Of a DNA stretch of 64,000 nucleotides, positions 9,486 through 19,702 are shown one piece after another (within the stretch, counting starts at the first letter, position 1; each line of letters starts with the position of its first letter). The position numbers were made by a program, and so were the translations under genes. The notes under the pieces were generated by a model, which saw nothing but the letters and a program-made list of their open reading frames with translations, was not told where the DNA came from and searched no databases. The stretch is from Pictodentalium vernedei (lineage: Eukaryota > Mollusca > Scaphopoda > Dentaliida > Dentaliidae), in NCBI GenBank assembly GCA_031216915.1, contig CM062292.1:208093262-208157261 (forward strand), given 5' to 3'.

Positions 9486-10724
9486 CTCGCTTGACTGAAT
9501 GTCAGGTGAGCAATAGTGATCAATCATCTGTTGTCATCAGTTATATGTCGTTCATTGTCCAACATGCATCATCCATTGTAAAGGTGGAGTTTGAGTCTTC
9601 TCCCAGACTGCTGAACTGATTCCAGTACATTTCACATGAATAATGACTAGGGAGGGGCAATTCAGTTTTGTTAAAACTGATATGCTACCCCCTTGGGGTG
9701 GGGGAAAATTACCCCAAACTTAAAAAAAAATGATCCAATGAATGGAATAATTTGGTATTCAGATTCCTTTTGAGGTATACACTAAAGTGTGTTCAAGAGA
9801 AGTTTGAGGAGCAATATTTTCAGTTCTGAGTGGGGAAAGGTTTTTGGCCCAAGTTCAAGATTTCTAAAATCAGAACTAATAGGCCGATTTAAACCATATT
9901 TGGTTTCTGGCCTAATTGGATCATCAGTACTTGATCTGTACCCCAAAATTTCCCACATCCTTGTTGGAACCCCAGGAGCTACAAATTGATAATTTGTCAA
10001 ACATCCCACTATCCAAAACCACATGAAACAGAGAGCTGTTATTTGATAGGAAGTATCCTTTGGACCAACAGAAGAGAATGAACAAAAAAATTGTAAAACA
10101 TTGTGTCCTAGGGTTCCCTTTTGGGAAGCAGTATAATTCTAAGTCAGTGTATTTCGAAAATTAAAAAAAAATGTTCCTTTTGAAATGTTTTAATATTTGA
10201 TATACAACACACTTATCAGGATCAGATTCAAGTTTGTTCAAATTACGTCCATGCATTCATATTTGGGCTCCCTATGGAAGCCTGGATTTTTAACTTACTG
10301 GAGTATGAGTATAATTCTTTAAAATCTATCTTGGTATTTTGGATCCACCAATCAGAATTTGTTGATATTTCATATATGAAATCCTTAGTGAAGTCAGGTT
10401 CAAGTTTGTTCAAATTAAGCGCTTACTAATCAGGCCCTCGGCCACTTTAACCCTTTCAACTTTATAACTCTGTTCTGTAGAAATTGGTAGTTTTCAGTTC
10501 CTATGGAATATTTGTAATACTGCGGTTTCCTTGCAGGAACTCTAGATTTTGGCAGTGCTCAGTCTCTCCAACTACTGCCCCAGTCAGTCGACAAAAATAA
10601 AAGTGTATAATAAGTGACGAATTATTGTTGTTAAAAAAAATCCTTAAATCACTTTTTTAAGAATCAATAGGCCTTTCTCAGGTGAGTGCTTCAGGCCTCT
10701 TGGGGGCCTCTTGTCTTAAGACAA
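9486..10724 (-). mobile_element. family G tandem-array element
   Basis: Right end CAGGTGAGTGCTTCAGGCCT followed by GGGGGCCTCTTGTCTT is the reverse of the ACAAGAGGCCCC start seen at 60300 and 63842. The left end has GTCAGGTGAGCAATAGTGAT. Inside, at 10190-10440, are two diverged copies of a unit with TCAAGTTTGTTCAAATTA and TTTGGGCTCCCTATGG. Non-coding. Confidence 0.6.
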
Positions 10725-10933
10725 CATCAGGTAAAACTTTATTATTTTCTTTTTCAGTTTTATTGACATTATATAATCAATTGATTTGCTCCCAAAATTG
10801 TACTTTTTCTATGATTGCCCCAAATCAGAACTAGCTTAATAAATTAGGTACCAAAATCCAATTTAACCAGCTCAGGCTATGACAAATGATACTTAAAAGT
10901 TTTTTTTCATCAAGTTGATGAAATGCTGCTTTG

Positions 10934-10983
10934 TGATACACTGTTGGATAGGGCTTTGTGAACCCTTTTTAACAGTGTATCAA
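10934..10983. repeat. hairpin
   Basis: GATACACTGTT pairs with AACAGTGTATC, with GGGCTT/AACCCT partly paired inside. Isolated. Confidence 0.5.
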
Positions 10984-11226
10984 ATAAAAGCATTTAATCA
11001 ACAGAATTAAAGATACCCAATGACCGTGTTTCCATTCTAGAATAGATCAGGTACTAAAAGTTGTTTCTTAGCCCATTCTGATGAATAGTAGTAATCTTGG
11101 GTGTATTGTCAGGGCTGATTCATATAAGGTATATCAGTGCTTCGATTTTTCTGAATGCTATGGCGTTCCCATGTCACAGTGAATCCAAAGTTCCGAAAAG
11201 CAAAATGTTTAATGCCCTACCCCTCT

Positions 11227-11560
11227 ACCCCATCCCCTATTTATTTATTTATTTATTTATTGGTGATTAAGGTCACATATTTCTACACAATGGCTAACCA
11301 TGACCGTGACAGTTTTACGGGTGGAGGAAGCCGGAGTACCCGGAGAGAACCACCGTGCAACAGCGAGCAACAGGTGCACCATCAACGTGCAGTACGCCAT
11401 AGTACACAATGTCACTGTGCCCCCACGTGGGCAATGGGGGTGAAGTGTCTTGCCCAAGGACACAACGTGGTTGCCACAGGTGGGATTCGAACCGAGGACC
11501 TCTCGGCTTGCATCCTGCACCTCTACCAACTGAGCCACCGCGCCCCCACCCCATCCCCTA
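11227..11560 (-). repeat. full-length SINE1 with tRNA head and 13-bp target duplication
   Basis: Body 11240-11547, minus strand. Read 5' to 3' it begins GGCGCGGTGGCTCAGTTGGT (A box) and reaches TCGGTTCGAATCCCACC (B box, plus-strand 11483-11493), then GTGTCCTTGGGCAAGACACT, CGGGTACTCCGGCTTCCTCC and a tail of ATAA repeats. ACCCCATCCCCTA is duplicated exactly at 11227-11239 and 11548-11560. This is the best preserved SINE here. Its translation gives a long spurious reading frame that should not be called a gene. Confidence 0.93.
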
Positions 11561-12025
11561 CTATAAAAATTAAATTCCCAATGCTATTTTCAAGCAGCAG
11601 CAGCACATTAAGGTTTTTAAATACCTTCAAAGGAACAACCAACAAGGTTACTAAAAATAATTTTTGTTTCTCAGGCACCTGCCTTATCATTGAAAATCTC
11701 TCTCATCAGTTTTTTTTACCCGGAAATCTCTTCTATTCCTTTTTTTTTTGACTTGTAGATCTAAAAATGTAATTAATTGAACCTTGTTTGAAAGTTCTCA
11801 CAGAGCTCTGTCAAACAAGATATAGTAGGTTAAAGTTATAACTGCAGTATTGGAAATTTTCACTGCTAAAAACATTGTTTTTCCCACAGAATGTTAAATT
11901 AATGATTCCATCTATTTTCAGGACTGTTTTGTGAATTAACAAAAAATAAAAAACACAAAAATCCCTCCCTCGTCATAAAATTTAAGGAAAATTGCCCTAG
12001 GAACAATAAGTTTTTTTTAACGGCC
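11561..12025. other. no gene seen
   Basis: AT-rich sequence; nothing recognised. Confidence 0.4.
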
Positions 12026-12510
12026 TTAACCCTTAAATGCCTGGACCTGTGTCCTGAATTCCCACCAGCCCACTGCCTCTACACATCCAGTGACTTAGCA
12101 GTGATTTCTAGTCAAGTCTTGGTTGCCTTAATAGACAGCCAAGACTTGACTAGAAACTACTGCCTACTTAATTTGTCTTTTGTTAACACGACCTCCTTAT
12201 CATGGCATGTTAACCCTTTACCCAACACAGACGATATCAAAATTTATTATTTTAAATATCATTTTTTTCAAATTTTTCAAAAAATTTCAACAAAACCATA
12301 TCATGTGCCCCCTCGTTGGAACGAGGTCGACAAGCTCGTTCCAACGAGGGGTCACATGATATGGTTTTGTTGAAATTTTTTGAAAAATAATATTTTTTCA
12401 ACTGCTGAATTTCAATATTACACAGGCGGATGCGGGCGGTTCGTTGCGTAAAGGGTTAAAGGCACCTGTTCTGAGCTCGCCAAAGTCGGAAATGGGCCTT
12501 TAAGGGTTAA
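12026..12510. mobile_element. family B MITE carrying a nested family A MITE
   Basis: Outer ends TTAACCCTTAAATGCCTGG and GGGCCTTTAAGGGTTAA. Hairpin CTAGTCAAGTCTTGGTTGCC / CAGCCAAGACTTGACTAG. An A2 element at 12211-12458 interrupts it, flanked by TTAA. Confidence 0.85.
12211..12458. mobile_element. family A MITE, subtype A2, nested
   Basis: TTAACCCTTTACCCAACAC to GCGTAAAGGGTTAA. Core CATATCATGTGCCCCCTCGT / ACGAGGGGTCACATGATATG around GAACGAGGTCGACAAGCTCG. It splits the family B host at GCATG|TTAA|AGGCACC. Confidence 0.9.
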
Positions 12511-12807
12511 CCATGTATATTTCACCCCAGTGGTCATGCTGATATTAAATTGGAGATGAGCAGCAGAAAATCAAAGCAGCCTTTGTCAGTTATCACCATG
12601 GGGTTTTCTACTTCAGCATCATGATACATTTGGGTGCTTCATTCAATGAGTTGAACTTTCCTTTGGTGGCATTGATTTATGTTGAACCGTGAGTTGTCTT
12701 GTGCTGAATTCCTGCCACTCAGTTGAAATCCATTGTGTTTTAACATTGTAGGTAAGAATGTCTGACAGTGGCACCAAGCCAGAAAATAAGCGGAGCGGAC
12801 TGTCCCT

Positions 12808-12868
12808 AGAGGGTGAATTTAGTGATGCTACCCTGCATAGCAGGGTAGCATCACTAAATTTACCCTCT
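12808..12868. repeat. near-perfect hairpin
   Basis: AGAGGGTGAATTTAGTGATG is mirrored by CATCACTAAATTTACCCTCT, with CTACCCTG/CAGGGTAG next to a four-base loop. Confidence 0.8.
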
Positions 12869-13004
12869 GTGAACCTCAATCTGAATCAAGGTCTCAAAAA
12901 CTAAACAGAAAGAGGCACCCAGAGGCTAAATTGGCCCACTGTATGGGATAGTATCATCAAATTCACTCTCTGGGGACCTCTTTCTGCAAATGTCAGACTG
13001 CTTA

Positions 13005-13175
13005 TTTTCAGGCCTGAGTGGCACCTGTGATAATACAGTGAGGAGTCTGGCATTACTAGCTGCTGCTCGATGGTTCTCTTTGGGTACTCCAGCTTTCTCC
13101 ACCCATGAAACAGTCCAACATGAGGAGACCCTGGCTGTCAAAAGTGGCATTAAACCCCAATAAATAAATGCGATA
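13005..13175 (+). repeat. SINE1 3' half
   Basis: GGTTCTCTTTGGGTACTCCA, CAACATGAGGAGACCCTGGC and GGCATTAAACCCCAATAAAT. Confidence 0.75.
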
Positions 13176-13273
13176 ATACAGATTGGTAGAAAGTGTGTAA
13201 AAGTTCACACTTTAATGGAGTGGAATGAAAAATATCTTTTATATTACCCATTACATGTGTTCTGGTGGTGGTG

Positions 13274-13522
13274 TTAACTGGTTGAGGGATAGATTACGAG
13301 GGGGGGGGGGGGGGCTGAATTCATTCAAAATTAGTTTTATTACAAATTATTGGAGAGTACCCACAGGCATTCTCCAATAAGTTGTAATAAAACAAATTTA
13401 TATAAATAAAATATTTGCATTTGACTTAATATGAAACATGAGCAAGAAAAATATTTCCTTTTGCTCTGGTACCCTCATTTTTTGAAAGCCCTGATAGTGG
13501 CTTCTACCACACAACCAGTTAA
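13274..13522. mobile_element. family E MITE
   Basis: TTAACTGGTTGAGGG at the left, ACACAACCAGTTAA at the right, with TTAA flanks. Central hairpin ATTGGAGAGTACCCAC / GGCATTCTCCAAT inside TATTACAAATTA / AGTTGTAATA. Interrupted by a G run at 13300-13314. Confidence 0.8.
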
Positions 13523-13547
13523 TCTAAAATTGCCTGATGGCATTTAT

Positions 13548-14508
13548 TATACCCCACGCAACAAAGTTGCGGGGGTATAATGTTTTTGACTGGTCCGTCA
13601 GTCCGTCAGTCAGTCCTACTTGTTTTCCGGACTTTTTTTCTACACGCTTCCAGATATTGAGCTGATTTTTGGTATGTTAGTCTAACATGGTGGCCTACAG
13701 ATCAAGTTTGCATTTTGTTCCGCTCCACTGATTTTTACCAAAATTACGGCCCTTGGACTCTGAAAAATTCATCAAAATTACAGTTTTCCGGACTCTCTTT
13801 CTACACGCTTCCAGATATTGAGCTGATTTTTGGTATGTTAATCTGACATGGTGGCCGACAGATCAAGTTTGCATTTTGTTCCACTCCACTGATTTTTACC
13901 GAAATTACGGCCCTTGAACTTTGAAAAGTTCATCAAAATAACAGTTTTGCAGACTTTTTTCCTACACTCTTCCAGATATTGAGCTGATTTTTGGTATGTT
14001 AGTCTAACATGGTGGCCTACAGAACAAGTTTGGGTTTTGTTCCGCTCCACTGATTTTTGCCAAAATTACGGCTCCATAGACTTTGAAAAGTTAATCAAAA
14101 TTACAGTTTTCCGGGCTTTTTCTCTGCATGCTTCCAGATATTGAGCTGATTTTTGGTATGTTTGTCTAACATGGTGGCCTACAGATCAAGTTTGCATTTT
14201 GTTCTGCTCCACTGATTTTTACCAAAATTACGGCCCTTCGACTTTGAAAAGTTCATCAAAATTACAGTTTTCCAGACTTTCTTTCTACACGCTTTCAGAT
14301 ATTATCGAAATTACGGCCATTTTAGTATGTGAGTCTACCACAATGACTTACAGATCAAGTTTGCGTTTCGTGCTGCTCGGCTGATTGTTGCAGAAATTAT
14401 GGGCCCTGGACTCTGAAAAATACAAGTAACAGATTTCTGGGTCATTTTCCTAAAAATTACAGTTTTCTGAGCTTGAAATATCGGGGTGTGTGGGGTATGT
14501 GAGCGTGC
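13548..14508 (+). mobile_element. tandem-array element starting TATACCCCACGCAAC
   Basis: The left end is a 33-bp hairpin TATACCCCACGCAAC / GTTGCGGGGGTATA followed by GTCCGTCAGTCCGTCAG. About five diverged units of ~161 bp follow, starting near 13630, 13793, 13952, 14115 and 14276. Each contains CCAGATATTGAGCTGATTTT and AACATGGTGGCCTACAGA. Right end around GGGGTGTGTGGGGTATG. Non-coding; I have seen this repeat type in mollusc genomes. Confidence 0.75.
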
Positions 14509-14519
14509 TCACTAAGGTT

Positions 14520-14765
14520 CTATATTTATGAAAAAGTGTGCATGCTTGTCCCACAAAGAAACCCAGGGAAGTAGAGTAGTGCTTGTTTACTGGAATAAAA
14601 ATTCTGCGTTACTGTCAAACTAGATCATGGTAACCCACAGCTTGTGGTGGAACTCCTCTGTAGTGTGCAGCATATATTTAAACAATTGGGTATAAACTTA
14701 TGTTGTGGTTGTCATATAGCCTTAGCTGTTTAAAGTGACCTTAAAAACCAATAAAAATATAACTA
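14520..14765 (+). repeat. SINE2 copy, diverged
   Basis: AACCCAGGGAAGTAGAGTAG, TGCTTGTTTACTGG, ACAATTGGGTATAAACTTAT and GTGACCTTAAAAACCAATAA. Confidence 0.65.
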
Positions 14766-14769
14766 CACA

Positions 14770-15245
14770 TCACCAAAATGCCAAACCCAACATGATGCAG
14801 CTGCATTTTTTCAAATCGGAGCACTGGTATATCGATATGTTTCAGTATTTGTACCAATGTATTTATCAATTCAGAATCATAAGTTATATCATTGTATCGC
14901 TCATACTTTTTGCCTGCAGTTATTTTTTATAACATTCCGATGATTTAAATAAGTAAATGATGTTTTGTATAAAAAGTTAAAAGTAGAAAATCACCCATGT
15001 TATTTTTCTTCCGTTTAATATTTACCCTCTTGTGCCCCAGTGCAGTGTGCAAAATTTGAAAAATGACTCTAACCGACTGACTGTTCATGTGGGTTGGAGA
15101 TGGCAAACCGAATGTTAGGCTATGTAAAAAGTCTTGGGAAACTTTTTTTTATTATTAACAAGTATTCATATACTGCATGGAATTGAAATATTAATAGCCT
15201 CTCTCGGCAAAAGTCTAAAAATCTATCACGACACAAGAAAGTTTT
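14770..15245. other. no gene seen
   Basis: AT-rich sequence, no recognised feature. Confidence 0.4.
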
Positions 15246-15246
15246 C

Positions 15247-15510
15247 TTAAAAGGTAGAGTGTTAGCAGCCCATATTTAGGCTTTATTCTGATTTGCAGGT
15301 ACCTAAAGTTAAAGGCATCATATTCTGTGGATGTCCTTCATATTATCTTGTAAGAAAAATGACTTAATCTCCATCGATTTGCTTTGTTACAATTTATGGG
15401 AGAGTGCCTATAGGCACTCTCCCCTGAATTGTATCCAATGAATTGTAACAAGACAAAATTGTGTGAACAAATCTTGAGGCTGAGAAAAAATTTAGCATTT
15501 TACTGGTTAA
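15247..15510. mobile_element. family E MITE
   Basis: TTAAAAGGTAGAGTGTTAGC to TTTACTGGTTAA. Core TGGGAGAGTGCC / GGCACTCTCCCC within TTGTTACAATTT / AATTGTAACAAG. Confidence 0.75.
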
Positions 15511-15924
15511 GAGACTCAGACTTTACCATTCAGAATGCAACTTTTGGCTAACCGGTCATCTGTTCGCGTAGATTTAAATTTGCATAACCATCATATGAAC
15601 GAAACGAGCGTTCTCGTCAAATTTTGCTCACTGCCAGTGATTTAAACTTCCATAAATGATTCTGTGCATGGAGGTATATACATTCACAAAGTGGCATTGC
15701 CATATATCATAAGGATTAGGGCACTTTTGCAATTTGATGGCACATGGGTCTTTAGGTCTTTTTCTCTGCTGATATCTTCATTTGCTACTGAGAGTTTGTT
15801 CAGCATGACAGGAGATCTCATAAGAGCTGAAAAAGCATGTATAAAAGAAGAAGCTGATGGTCTGGGGTTTTTTTTACTACTAGAGGGCTGAATATTTTTT
15901 TTAATGGTGAGAATTTATTGATGC

Positions 15925-15992
15925 AGATTTGTTTGTTACTGTTAATTGGAGAGTGCCTATAGGCACTCTCCAATTAATGGTAACAAGACAAA
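15925..15992. mobile_element. family E MITE core
   Basis: TTAATTGGAGAGTGCC / GGCACTCTCCAATTAA is a perfect hairpin flanked by TTGTTACTG / ATGGTAACAAG. The ends of the element are not recognisable. Confidence 0.65.
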
Positions 15993-16079
15993 TCCAAAAG
16001 AGAAAATATATTTCTGCTCTTACTTGACTGGAAGCTAAGCTCACCTATAAAATATGAAGCTTTTTCAGGTGGAGCCTTA

Positions 16080-16258
16080 ACTTGTTTACTCAAACATGTT
16101 TTGTTTCACTGTTAAAATATGGATAGGTAACCAATGCCTGGGTTTGAAGTCTTCTAAAATGGGCAACATTGGCATAAATGATTGACTTGAATTGATACAT
16201 TTGTTGTGGCCTTGATATAGCCATAGATGCTGAAAGTGACCTTCAACACCAATAAATA
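16080..16258 (+). repeat. SINE2 fragment
   Basis: GTAACCAATGCCTGGGTTTG, AAAATGGGCAACATTGGCAT and GTGACCTTCAACACCAATAA. Confidence 0.65.
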
Positions 16259-16327
16259 ATGATAATATGCATTTCTTGTGCTTAACCAGTTGAAGAAGAC
16301 TTGGAAATTTCAGTGAATATCTACATC

Positions 16328-16513
16328 ATGTCCCTGTGGAAACCCTGGCAAGTGAGTCAGTGCTTGTTTACTGTGGTAGGACCCAATGACCAATGTTTGG
16401 GGTGGAGGTCCTCTAAAATGGATAACATGGGTACAAACGATTGGCTATGTTGTGCTCACGATTGGCCATTGTGCAGAAATATATGATCTTAAACACCAAT
16501 AAAGAAATAAATC
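16328..16513 (+). repeat. SINE2 copy
   Basis: TGGAAACCCTGGCAAGTGAG to a tail with GGCCATTGTGCAGAAATAT and TAAACACCAATAAAG. Its tail resembles that of the SINE1 copy at 22690. Confidence 0.65.
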
Positions 16514-16529
16514 TACCTCCTACTTTTGA

Positions 16530-16845
16530 AAGTTTGTTTATTTATTAGAGGTTGACGACACTTTCAGCAGCTAGGGTTGCATCATGTCTTGACAGTTTTA
16601 TGGTGGTGGAAGCCAGAGCACCTTGAAAGAACCACCAAGCAGTGGCAGATAACTGTCAGACTCATCTTTAACTTACTAATACAGCGCATGCAGAGTTAGC
16701 AGTTGAACGCAAGTGAAAAATCGACGTGCAGTACATCTTAGTACACCGTGTCAGTTCCACCATTCTCTCACATGAGCAATCAGTATTATTAAGTGCCTTG
16801 CTCAAGTACACAGCACAGATGGTGCGAGTCAGACTTGAAAGAACA
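16530..16845 (-). repeat. SINE1 copy, reverse orientation, diverged
   Basis: GTTTATTTATTAG tail, GACAGTTTTATGGTGGTGGA, CGTGCAGTACATCTTAGTAC and AAGTGCCTTGCTCAAGTACA, in reverse order relative to plus copies. An unrelated insertion of about 80 bp lies in the middle. Confidence 0.65.
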
Positions 16846-16849
16846 CAGC

Positions 16850-17395
16850 CTGTCTCTCATCATATACTATTTTGAAGTGCTGTCTTTTTCCTTTTTAATT
16901 TGGAAAAACAGTCAAATGCAATTGATATGTACTCGTTTTAGTACAAAGTTACAGAAATTATGTAACAGGTTTTGTTTTTTTTTTGATGTTTTGCATATCG
17001 TTCTGGTGCATCATGACAAATGCCCTATTGATACCCATCCCCTAGTTATTTTTTTAGAAAAATGGGAAAAGGTCAGAACATTTAGACAGTTTCTTAATTC
17101 TTTTGAGTGTTTTGGTTTGCTAGTTAGGAGACCAGGTTAATATTCAAAAACCAAAATATTATGTACTTATTGCTTTTCTTTATTTGTTGATGATTGCTTA
17201 TGATATTTTAGTGCCATGTAAGCAAGCCTGCAAATTAGTGTCCAGACACAGTCATTGTCTAGCCCAAATTGTCCAGATGTCTAACAAATGTATGGGTTAC
17301 TGACATTGTGAAAAGCATGTCTATACCCCCCTCTGTTCTCACTCTCATAGGCAGGAAGTCAAATAGTCTCAATAAGACTTCTTACCACTCTTCTT
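16850..17395. other. no gene confirmed
   Basis: A 115-codon frame at 16793-17140 is open, but it starts inside the SINE and has no recognisable domain. I do not call it. Confidence 0.4.
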
Positions 17396-17404
17396 GGAAA
17401 CATC

Positions 17405-17645
17405 CCTTCCCTCTGTAAGACTCCTTATCACCTCAGGCCTATGTGGGCTTCTAGCCCAGGTAGTCCTGAGGTGGCAAGGTGTCTTACAGAGACTTAACTT
17501 CAGAGTCCTCCCTGAGAGGAATTTTTATTACATATATGCTCTAAATGAAACACCCCTTCTCTCTGTAAGACTCCTTACCTCCTCAGGCCTGCCTGGGCTC
17601 TTAGCCCAGGTAGGCTAGAGGTGGCAAGGAGTCTTACAGAGACTT
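17405..17645. repeat. two tandem imperfect hairpins
   Basis: Hairpin 1 (about 17409-17490) and hairpin 2 (about 17563-17641) are direct copies ~153 bp apart. Each pairs CTCTGTAAGACTCCTTA with AAG(G/A)(A/T)GTCTTACAGAG and CCTGGGCT with AGCCCAGG, with mismatches. The ~80-nt imperfect stem is the size of a miRNA precursor, but it could equally be a duplicated MITE. Confidence 0.6.
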
Positions 17646-17659
17646 GAGATCTGAGTCCT

Positions 17660-18354
17660 CCTTGTGAGCAATTTTTCTTACGTGTATGCTCTAAGTCATG
17701 CTGCAAGAGGCTGTTCTTCTGGGCACCAATCACACATAATTAAGTTGATGTAAACATGTGAAAACTATGATCTGTTTTCAGTCTGTGAGGGCCTTATTGG
17801 ATCCAAGGTTCTTCCTATAGCCCCCTCCTGCATAGCTTCCTCACTGAGATGGAGAGATCAACCCAGGGAAACTCTAGTTTACAAAAATATCTATACTTTG
17901 GTGATTGTGTATCTGACACAATAAATACAACACAAAATAAGTTTTGAACCACCCCAAATATTTTGGTTTAAATGATAAAAACTGGAAACAATAAGGAAAA
18001 GCAATATACAATGTGAAAGCTAATTCATTTATTGACATTTATTGTTTAATTAAAGAATTCCATGGTATCGCCCATCACATGCATGATAAGTCGATATGCA
18101 AAAACCCCCACATTTTTACTAGTCAGTATCGGGACTGTCCACCTCTGACTTGTAAACAAGCTAGACACCTCTGTCTTACGTGAGTGAGAGTACGATTCTG
18201 ATCCTCACTAATTTGATAACATTCCAGGACAAGAATGCCTCACCAAAATTCCTATCCACTTCTCTAATGCACATACCAGTGCACATACCAGTTTGTTATT
18301 GCCTGAGGGCATGAACAAATAATATTCTGATCAAAGGCATTGTACAGGTGTGTT
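17660..18354. other. no gene seen
   Basis: No recognised protein or RNA; short direct repeat GTGCACATACCAGT near 18270-18293. Confidence 0.4.
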
Positions 18355-18435
18355 TTAACTCTTTACATGCTGGCAAATATTCCTTCCCAGGACAGGATTT
18401 CTTTTGCAGACGAAATATGTATAATTTGGGCACAT

Positions 18436-18686
18436 TTAACCCTTTACCCAACGTAACGGCCAAAACCGGCCAGCGCTATTCTCAAAAATCGCCAATTAAT
18501 TTTCAAAATATTTTCATTTTTTGTCTCAAAAACATAGGTTATGACCCCTCGTTGGAACGAGCTCGTTGAGCTCGTTCCAACGAGGGGTCATAACCTATGT
18601 TTTTGAGACAAAAAATGAAAAAAATTAGTTATTCAAGAATTGTTTTTGCAAGTGTCGTCTGCTTTTCATGTTAGGTAAAGGGTTAA
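18436..18686 (+). mobile_element. family A MITE, subtype A1, reference copy
   Basis: TTAACCCTTTACCCAACGTA to GTTAGGTAAAGGGTTAA. Arm CCAAAACCGGCCAGCGCTAT, then GTCTCAAAAACATAGGTTAT and the palindrome GGAACGAGCTCGTTGAGCTC. The inner ~60 bp arms are near-perfect inverted copies. The subterminal parts are not palindromic (GGCCAGCGCTATTC on one side, CAAGTGTCGTCTGCTTTTC on the other). Confidence 0.93.
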
Positions 18687-18739
18687 ACAAATTTTCTCTA
18701 TGTCAATTGAATGGATTTTTTCTCCAATGATTCCTTGAG

Positions 18740-18982
18740 TTAAGCCTTTACCCAACATAACGGCCAAAACCGGCCAGCACTATTCTAAAAAATCGCCAAT
18801 TAATTTTCATTATTTTTTTCATTTTTTGTCTCAAATACATAGGTTATGGCCCCTTGTTGGAACGAGCTCGTTCCAACGAGGGGTCATAACCTATGTTTTT
18901 GAGACAAAAAATGAAAAAAATTAGTTATTCAAGAATTATTTTTGCAAGTGTCGTCTGCTTTTCAGGTTAGGTAAAGGGTTAA
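18740..18982 (+). mobile_element. family A MITE, subtype A1, second copy in same host
   Basis: TTAAGCCTTTACCCAACATA to GTTAGGTAAAGGGTTAA, same orientation as 18436-18686 and nearly identical to it. The loop is shorter: GGAACGAGCTCGTTCC. Confidence 0.93.
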
Positions 18983-19257
18983 GTTTAGATGAATTTTTAC
19001 AGGTTGCTTTACAGCAGCCATGACTAGATTTGATGAAAAATATCTTGAAAATACTCAGGTTAATACTCAGATCTAATCTCATGTAATACATGTTGCTAGT
19101 CAATTTGTGATTTTCAAAACACTACCCCTGATCTACTTCTTTGGCCTCTGTTGGTGGTCAAGGGTGCACAATACACGATTCTCAAAATTAACATTTTCTT
19201 GTGGAACTATTGGGATTTGTGTCTTATATTTCATAAAAAATTTTATCATATGATTCG

Positions 19258-19487
19258 TCCCCGTGGGAACCCCGGGAAGTAAGCAGCACTTGTTTACTGT
19301 GGTAAACCAGTTCTGCTTTACTAGTAAAATAGGACCCAGTCACCAATGCTTGGGGTGAAAGTTCTCTAAAATGGGCAACATGTAGATCAACGATTGACTA
19401 AACTTGACTCCATCTCCATGTTGTGTCACGATTAGCCATGGTGCATAAATATGTGACGTTAACCACCAACAAACAAACAAACAAACA
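19258..19487 (+). repeat. SINE2 copy with tail shared with SINE1
   Basis: GTGGGAACCCCGGGAAGTAA through TCTGCTTTACTAGTAAAATA. The end GTCACGATTAGCCATGGTGC and ATAAATATGTGACGTTAACC is the tail of the SINE1 copies at 11240 and 22690. Confidence 0.75.
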
Positions 19488-19702
19488 TCATATGATTCGT
19501 CCGTTTTGTTCACTTTAAAACATTTGATATTTTGTTTTCATATTAATCAGTGATAAATAAAGCCTTCCGTTAATTTCATTGGTCAATTTCAAAACTAGAC
19601 AATTTGATTGGCTGAACAAAATACAACTGGGTCACATTTGCATAATTTCAGTAGGGAGAATTTACGTTATCTGTCCTATTTAGGATGGGTTATATTGTAT
19701 TG

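Larger units (their letters stand above)
18355..19063 (+). mobile_element. family C MITE with two family A MITEs nested in it
   Basis: Left end TTAACTCTTTACATGCTGG, right end AATACTCAGGTTAA. Host sequence GGGCACAT|TTAA, then TTCCTTGAG|TTAA, then GTTTAGATGAATTTTT matches the empty copy at 6258-6441. The two inserts occupy exactly the two internal TTAA sites. Confidence 0.9.

Noticed and set aside
11155..11751. 198-codon open frame on the plus strand
   Set aside because: Most of it is the antisense of a full-length SINE with target duplications; not a protein gene.
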